From RQOF01 sp964461135 (GTDB lineage: Bacteria > Calditrichota > Calditrichia > RBG-13-44-9), in assembly GCA_964461135.1 (NCBI GenBank), contig CAYWTB010000060.1, forward strand, positions 1 through 27,757: a DNA stretch of 27,757 nucleotides. The letters run 5' to 3'. The first letter of the stretch is position 1, and each line of letters starts with the position of its first letter. Shown here piece by piece: positions 23,650-27,757 of this stretch. The notes beneath the pieces are model-generated. The model did no database searches. It had not been told where the DNA came from and was given only the letters and a program-made list of their open reading frames with translations. The position numbers were made by a program, and so were the translations under genes.

Positions 23650-23970
23650 AACAAGCTCATAAATTCCGCCCACCGGTTAACACCATTTGGACGTTTATTT
23701 GCCCTTTCTTACACTGTCTTAATTTCTCCCGTGTTTATAGTGACATGGCTGCCCCAGTTGGGTCACCTGTGTCACAGGCCTTTAATTTAAATATAATTAA
23801 TAATTTAAATAATTTTAATTTATTTGTGTGACATCTATGCCCCACTCCCGACATGGAAGGGAAACAGTCGGATTGGGTCTAAATGATTAAATAATAGTGT
23901 CTTATCTTGAATTTGATGTTTTGGCATAAAATATGTAATATGCTTTGGTTGATGACAGGAATGACAAAAC
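23650..23970. promoter_or_regulatory. Probable regulatory region between the bc operon and the response regulator gene
   Basis: Within 321 non-coding bases there is a direct repeat GTGACAT-N3-TGCCCCA at 23740-23756 and 23828-23844, and between its copies a perfect palindrome CCTGTG-T-CACAGG at 23766-23778. A very AT-rich stretch (23779-23825) follows. Copies are 88 bases apart, about eight helical turns. This looks like an operator or enhancer array for the adjacent regulator gene. No sigma54 -24/-12 element with correct spacing was found here, and no clear terminator of the upstream operon. Confidence 0.45.
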
Positions 23971-24345
23971 ATGAACAGAATCCTGGTTCTTACTGCCGAT
24001 GAAGATCTCTTTTCGGTAGTGGAAGATTCTCTCAATAATCTTGAAAAGGTTGAAATACAAACTTTTGAAAACAGTCTCGAACTGGTGAACCATTATTTAT
24101 CCCATTACGCCTCTTTGATAATATTGGACATCGATCTGCTCAAACATGAAATTTTTCAGATGATTCAAGTACTGCGCTCCATTCATGTACAAACCAAGAT
24201 TGTTCTTTTCTTATCCCCCGAGAATATGCCCCTCTGTTCCTCGGCATTGTCAATGGGAGTCTTATCCTACCAGATAAAGCCCATTTCCGAAGTAAAGCTA
24301 GCAGAAATTATCGCCTCTATCCTTCAGATACCGGTTAATCATTAA
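23971..24345 (+). CDS. Single-domain response regulator (CheY-like receiver)
   Basis: A 124-residue receiver domain with no output domain. The phospho-acceptor is most likely Asp53 in LIILDID, with acidic residues Asp10, Glu11 and Asp12 near the first strand, Ser82 at the switch position (FLSPEN) and Lys103 in QIKP. All the elements needed for phosphorylation are present. Such proteins act by phosphotransfer or by binding a partner. The nearby sensor kinase (24758) is the obvious candidate partner but is separated by 412 bases. CAGGAATG precedes the ATG. Confidence 0.75.
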   Translation: MNRILVLTADEDLFSVVEDSLNNLEKVEIQTFENSLELVNHYLSHYASLIILDIDLLKHEIFQMIQVLRSIHVQTKIVLFLSPENMPLCSSALSMGVLSYQIKPISEVKLAEIIASILQIPVNH

Positions 24346-24757
24346 CCCGCTTATCTGTATATCGAAGTTTTATATTTGAAGGGCTATTTATTTACCGACC
24401 TTCCGTTAAATCCCTCAGCAGCTCTTAAGCCTCATGTGATTTCTACGGCTGGACTATTATGGTAAATCTTTAAATCCGATGGATACAGATACAAAAAACA
24501 TTTGGCAGAAAAGAAAAATTAAAAATCAAAGAAAGGGCCTGGGGCGTGAGTTGGTAAAATACTCATAAGCCTCCTTTTTTAACCGGGCACACATAATAAA
24601 TATTGATATTAGACGGATGATTTACATGTAAATTCAAGAATCATATGGTTAAACGTGTTTATTTTTATTGAGATTTCCTTCCGGCCATGCTAATATTATA
24701 TTTTATGTGCTCTAAAATAAATGTGAAGAATACTTTAATAGAATCAAGAAATAATCC
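24346..24757. other. Intergenic region upstream of the sensor kinase
   Basis: In these 412 bases I see no gene. A perfect 14-base palindrome, ATTTACATGTAAAT, lies at 24620-24633, 125 bases before the kinase start, and could be an operator. A related half (TACATGTAAATC) occurs in the intergenic region near 18762. The last 100 bases are AT-rich and probably hold the kinase promoter, but no convincing hexamer pair was found. Confidence 0.35.
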
Positions 24758-26257
24758 ATGTCTCCACAGCAGAAATTTCGTTCCCTCAAATTTCGTCTAA
24801 TGTCGCTCATTGCCATAATTCTCCTGCTGGTAGTTGGTATTCCGGTTGGTTTATTCGTGCATTTACTGGATAAAAATTATTCTGAATTTTCCACCAACAT
24901 GATTGAAACCACCAGCCAGGTGGTGTACCAGTTCATTTATGAAGGAATGATGAAAAACGATTCTACCATAATCCAGAAAAACCTGGAACTGCTGGCATTG
25001 GATCCCTCGCTTAACGCCATTCGTCTTTCTCGTCCTGACGGGCAAATTCTATATTCATCAGACCGAAGTGAAATTGAAAAAAATATTCATCTCCTATCAA
25101 AATTTGCCTTTGACGGCCGTAAAGATAAAGCAGAAGAACTTTTTTACCGCGATGACAACAGTTATTATCATCATCATCTGATCCGCGTGGCAGCAGAATG
25201 TACACCCTGTCATCATAATCCGGGAGAACTGATCGCCGTGCTGGATGTACAAGCCACCTTTACTCCTTCCGAGCAGCTATATGTAACCGTCAAGAATCTG
25301 GCGATTTTTGGTGGCATCATCATTACCATCATTCTCTGGATATTACTGAATCTGGTCTATCAGGCCCAGGTTGAATCCCGCCTGCACCTGATCATGAAAG
25401 GATTGGACAAGCTATCACTGGGAAATTTTAACTTTAAAATTAAAATGCCGGGGAGAGATGAGCTGAAGCTACTGGCAGATAAATTCAATTTGATGGTGGA
25501 AAGCCTGAAACAGTCCCGTCACAGGGAAGACCAGTTCTACCAGGAAAAGCTGGAACGGGCGGACCGGCTGGTCACCCTAGGTGAGGTGGCTGCAGAAATC
25601 GCTCATGAGGTCAATAATCCGGCCGGTATTATCCTGACCCGTGCAGAATATCTTAAAGAAGAGTTGAATGAAAAGGGAATCAATTCCGGATGTATAGAAG
25701 ACCTCGATATTATCATTCAACAAACCGGCAAAATTGCTGAAACCACCAAAAGTATTCTGCATTATTCCCGCAAGCTGCCGCATCAATTTGCAGAAACCAA
25801 TCTGGCCGAATTAATTAAACATGCCGTTAAAATACTGGAACCCCGCATTAAAAAATCAAAAACGGACCTGCAGCTGGTCATGCCGGAATATCCCTGCCGG
25901 ATCTGGGGAAATTACAATCAGCTGGAACAGGTTTTCTGCAATTTAATCAACAACAGTCTGGATTTTTTAACGCCGCAGGAAGGTGTTATCAGGATTCGGG
26001 TGAATGAAACCAAAGCACGAAACAGTAAGACTTATTACCGGATTATTTATGAGGATAACGGACCGGGAATTCCCATGGAATACCAGGACAGGATTTTTTC
26101 ACCCTTCTTTACCACCAAGGAAAGCGATAAGGGAACCGGTCTGGGATTATTCATTGCCAAAAACATTATTTTGAATCACAAGGGCACCATACAACTAGCC
26201 AGCGATTATACAGAAGGAGCGATGTTTATTATAGAGCTGGAGGCTAATCATGGATAA
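24758..26257 (+). CDS. Sensor histidine kinase with c-type heme motif in its extracytoplasmic domain
   Basis: A 499-residue membrane kinase. Helices at about 12-36 and 181-202 enclose a sensor domain with the heme c motif CTPCH at 148-152, followed by GELIAVLDVQATF, the usual tail of heme-binding sensor domains. HAMP covers about 203-255. The HisKA box is GEVAAEIAHEVNNPAG, with His283 as phosphorylation site. The ATPase domain has LEQVFCNLINNSLDF (N box), DNGPGIP, FSPFFTTK and GTGLGLFIAK. The extracytoplasmic heme suggests detection of redox state, oxygen, NO or electron flow in the periplasm. Its stop overlaps the start of the sigma54 activator by eight bases, so the two are a cognate pair. 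The start has no clear ribosome site but is followed at once by the signal-anchor. Confidence 0.92.
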   Translation: MSPQQKFRSLKFRLMSLIAIILLLVVGIPVGLFVHLLDKNYSEFSTNMIETTSQVVYQFIYEGMMKNDSTIIQKNLELLALDPSLNAIRLSRPDGQILYSSDRSEIEKNIHLLSKFAFDGRKDKAEELFYRDDNSYYHHHLIRVAAECTPCHHNPGELIAVLDVQATFTPSEQLYVTVKNLAIFGGIIITIILWILLNLVYQAQVESRLHLIMKGLDKLSLGNFNFKIKMPGRDELKLLADKFNLMVESLKQSRHREDQFYQEKLERADRLVTLGEVAAEIAHEVNNPAGIILTRAEYLKEELNEKGINSGCIEDLDIIIQQTGKIAETTKSILHYSRKLPHQFAETNLAELIKHAVKILEPRIKKSKTDLQLVMPEYPCRIWGNYNQLEQVFCNLINNSLDFLTPQEGVIRIRVNETKARNSKTYYRIIYEDNGPGIPMEYQDRIFSPFFTTKESDKGTGLGLFIAKNIILNHKGTIQLASDYTEGAMFIIELEANHG

Positions 26258-27617
26258 TTTTGATATCCTGGTAGTGGATGATGAAAAAGAGATGCTGGTC
26301 AGTTATCAGAAAATCCTGGGTCGAGCCGGCTTCACCGTCCATACAGCCCAAAACAGTGAAGATGCTCTTTCCCTGCTTCATACCTCCCAGAAAATCTCGC
26401 TGATCTTGTGTGATCTCAAGATGCCGGGAATGGACGGTATGGAATTTCTGGCACTGTTACGGCAAAATTATCCCCATTTACCATTTATCATGGTAACCGG
26501 CTACGGCACTCTGGAGATCGGGATAGAAGCCGTTAAAAACGGGGCCTTTGATTTTATAGAAAAACCGTTTTCCCGGCATAAGCTTCTCTCCTCGGTGGAA
26601 AGTGCGCTCAAACAGATTGTGACAGTCAGAGATGAGCAATCCACATCAGAGGGCTTCGACAATATTGTGGGCCAGAGCCCGGCAATGAAAAGAATTTTTG
26701 ACATGATAAAAAAGGTGGCCTACGGAAACGCCAATATCCTGATAACCGGTGAAAGCGGTGTGGGGAAAGAACTGGTGGCACGGAGCGTACATAAGCACTC
26801 CCTGCGCCGGAATCATCCTCTAATTCCCATTAATTGCGGCGCTCTGCCGGAACAGTTATTTGAAAGTGAATTGTTTGGCTATGAAAAAGGAGCATTTACC
26901 GGAGCCTTTCAGGCCAAGCCCGGCCTGGTGGAATTAGCCAACGGAGGCACCCTGTTTCTGGATGAAATCTGTGAGATGCCTCATAACCTGCAGGTTAAAC
27001 TGCTGCGCATGCTGGAAGACCGGAAAATACGGAGAATAGGGGGGCAGAAGGAAAGTCCGGTTAATATAAGGGTGGTAAGCGCGACCAACCGTAATCCGGA
27101 TAATGCCCTGCAACAGGGGTGGTTGCGGGAAGATTTTTTTTACCGTATTAATACCATACAGCTTAATATCCCCCCTTTAAGGGAAAGGACGGAAGATCTT
27201 CCACTGCTTATGGACTACTTTCTGGAAGGGTTGGAACAGAAATATAACCGGCAGATCACCGGCATACATGAAGATGCCCGGCGGATTCTCCAGGCTTATC
27301 ACTGGCCCGGCAATGTCCGCGAACTTCAGAATATTATAGAGCGAACTTACTATCTGGCATCTCCACCGCTGATCACAGTTTCCGATCTTCCCTCACACCT
27401 GGTCAAAAACCGGCAGCCGGATGAAATTCCAAACTGGAAAAACATGTCCTACAAAGAGGCCAAAGACCGGATACTGGAAAATTTTGAAAGGGATTTTCTG
27501 CTGTTTCAGCTGGATCGCAATGACTGGAACATCAGTAAAACGGCCGATGCCTGTGGTATTGACCGCCGGACTATTCACCGCCTGATCAACAAATATCAGA
27601 TTAAATCCCGCACCTGA
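26250..27617 (+). CDS. NtrC-family sigma54-dependent response regulator
   Basis: A 455-residue three-domain activator. The receiver (1-120) has Asp10/Asp11, phospho-acceptor Asp55 in CDLKMPGMDG, Thr83 and Lys105. The AAA+ domain (about 138-370) has Walker A GESGVGKE (167-174), the sigma54-contacting loop GAFTGA (214-219), Walker B LFLDE (235-239) and arginine finger region NRNPDNALQQGWLREDFFYRIN. The Fis-type helix-turn-helix is NISKTADACGIDRRTIHRLINKYQI, near the C-terminus. It needs sigma54 and acts from upstream sites. Overlap with the kinase gene couples translation, with GGAG in front of the ATG. Likely targets are respiratory genes in or near this locus, as with BccR and cbcBA in Geobacter; that is inference. 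Confidence 0.95.
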   Translation: MDNFDILVVDDEKEMLVSYQKILGRAGFTVHTAQNSEDALSLLHTSQKISLILCDLKMPGMDGMEFLALLRQNYPHLPFIMVTGYGTLEIGIEAVKNGAFDFIEKPFSRHKLLSSVESALKQIVTVRDEQSTSEGFDNIVGQSPAMKRIFDMIKKVAYGNANILITGESGVGKELVARSVHKHSLRRNHPLIPINCGALPEQLFESELFGYEKGAFTGAFQAKPGLVELANGGTLFLDEICEMPHNLQVKLLRMLEDRKIRRIGGQKESPVNIRVVSATNRNPDNALQQGWLREDFFYRINTIQLNIPPLRERTEDLPLLMDYFLEGLEQKYNRQITGIHEDARRILQAYHWPGNVRELQNIIERTYYLASPPLITVSDLPSHLVKNRQPDEIPNWKNMSYKEAKDRILENFERDFLLFQLDRNDWNISKTADACGIDRRTIHRLINKYQIKSRT

Positions 27618-27639
27618 GACAAATATAAGGCAAGATCAA

Positions 27640-27757
27640 AGATCAAATTAAAGATAAAAGAGGCAAAAGGGAAAAGGGTAAAGGCCCGGGGCTAAAGGCC
27701 CAAGTGTCCCGTCCTGAAATAGGTTGACAGTTTTATCAGAAGAAAGAAAGGAGGAAT
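27640..27757 (+). other. Purine-rich tract and possible left end of an insertion element
   Basis: Beyond the last gene lie A/G-rich short repeats (GATCAAA twice near 27635, TAAAGGCCC twice near 27680-27700). From 27705 the sequence GTGTCCCGTCCTGAAATAGG, followed by GTTGACAG, resembles terminal sequences of some IS elements, and the window ends with AAAGGAGGAAT, a strong ribosome site just where a start codon would follow. The transposase itself would be outside the window. Confidence 0.3.

Noticed and set aside
23924..23948. TGGCAT sequence upstream of the receiver gene as a sigma54 promoter
   Set aside because: The bases ten positions after GG are GT rather than GC, so the required -12 element is missing.

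Overview
The window looks like a chromosomal segment of a Gram-negative respiring bacterium: it has outer-membrane-type and periplasmic signal sequences, c-type cytochromes, a Tat-exported Rieske protein and the NADH-sensing repressor Rex. Moderate GC and the mix of families (DciA, Rex, DUF456, DUF4412-like, multiheme cytochromes) would suit an FCB-type lineage such as Calditrichota, Marinimicrobia or Ignavibacteria. This placement is an impression and no marker here proves it.

Layout. Positions 1-930 are a decayed junction: a DUF5752-like gene on the minus strand, cut by an in-frame TAA and lacking its 5' end, abuts a 3' remnant of sfsA on the plus strand. Positions 1020-5961 hold ordinary genes: a DUF4412-like secreted protein, comF, an outer-membrane beta-barrel protein, trmH, a DUF456 membrane protein and rex. 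Positions 6248-13195 form a compact minus-strand replication operon, dnaN-recF-dciA-gyrB-gyrA. dnaA is absent, but the intergenic region in front of dnaN carries two DnaA-box-like 9-mers around an AT-rich stretch, and gene orientation diverges there.

From 13506 to the end every confident gene is on the plus strand and the theme is electron transfer out of the quinone pool. There are three architecturally different inner-membrane quinol:cytochrome modules in a row. The first is a three-TM, seven-heme NapC/NirT protein (ImcH-like). The second is a 19-heme c-type domain fused to a b-type membrane domain (CbcL-like). The third is a Rieske / cytochrome b / nine-heme cytochrome operon (bc-type, comparable to Cbc complexes). 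Together they carry 35 predicted c hemes. A DUF2339-like membrane protein sits between the second and third modules.

Downstream come a single-domain response regulator, a sensor kinase with a CXXCH motif in its extracytoplasmic domain, and an overlapping NtrC-type sigma54 activator. By analogy with Geobacter, where ImcH, CbcL and CbcBA serve different acceptor potentials and a sigma54 activator (BccR) controls cbcBA, I infer a locus for potential-dependent respiration with its own redox-sensing regulators. This is the most interesting system in the window. The terminal acceptor and any outer-membrane conduit are not present here.
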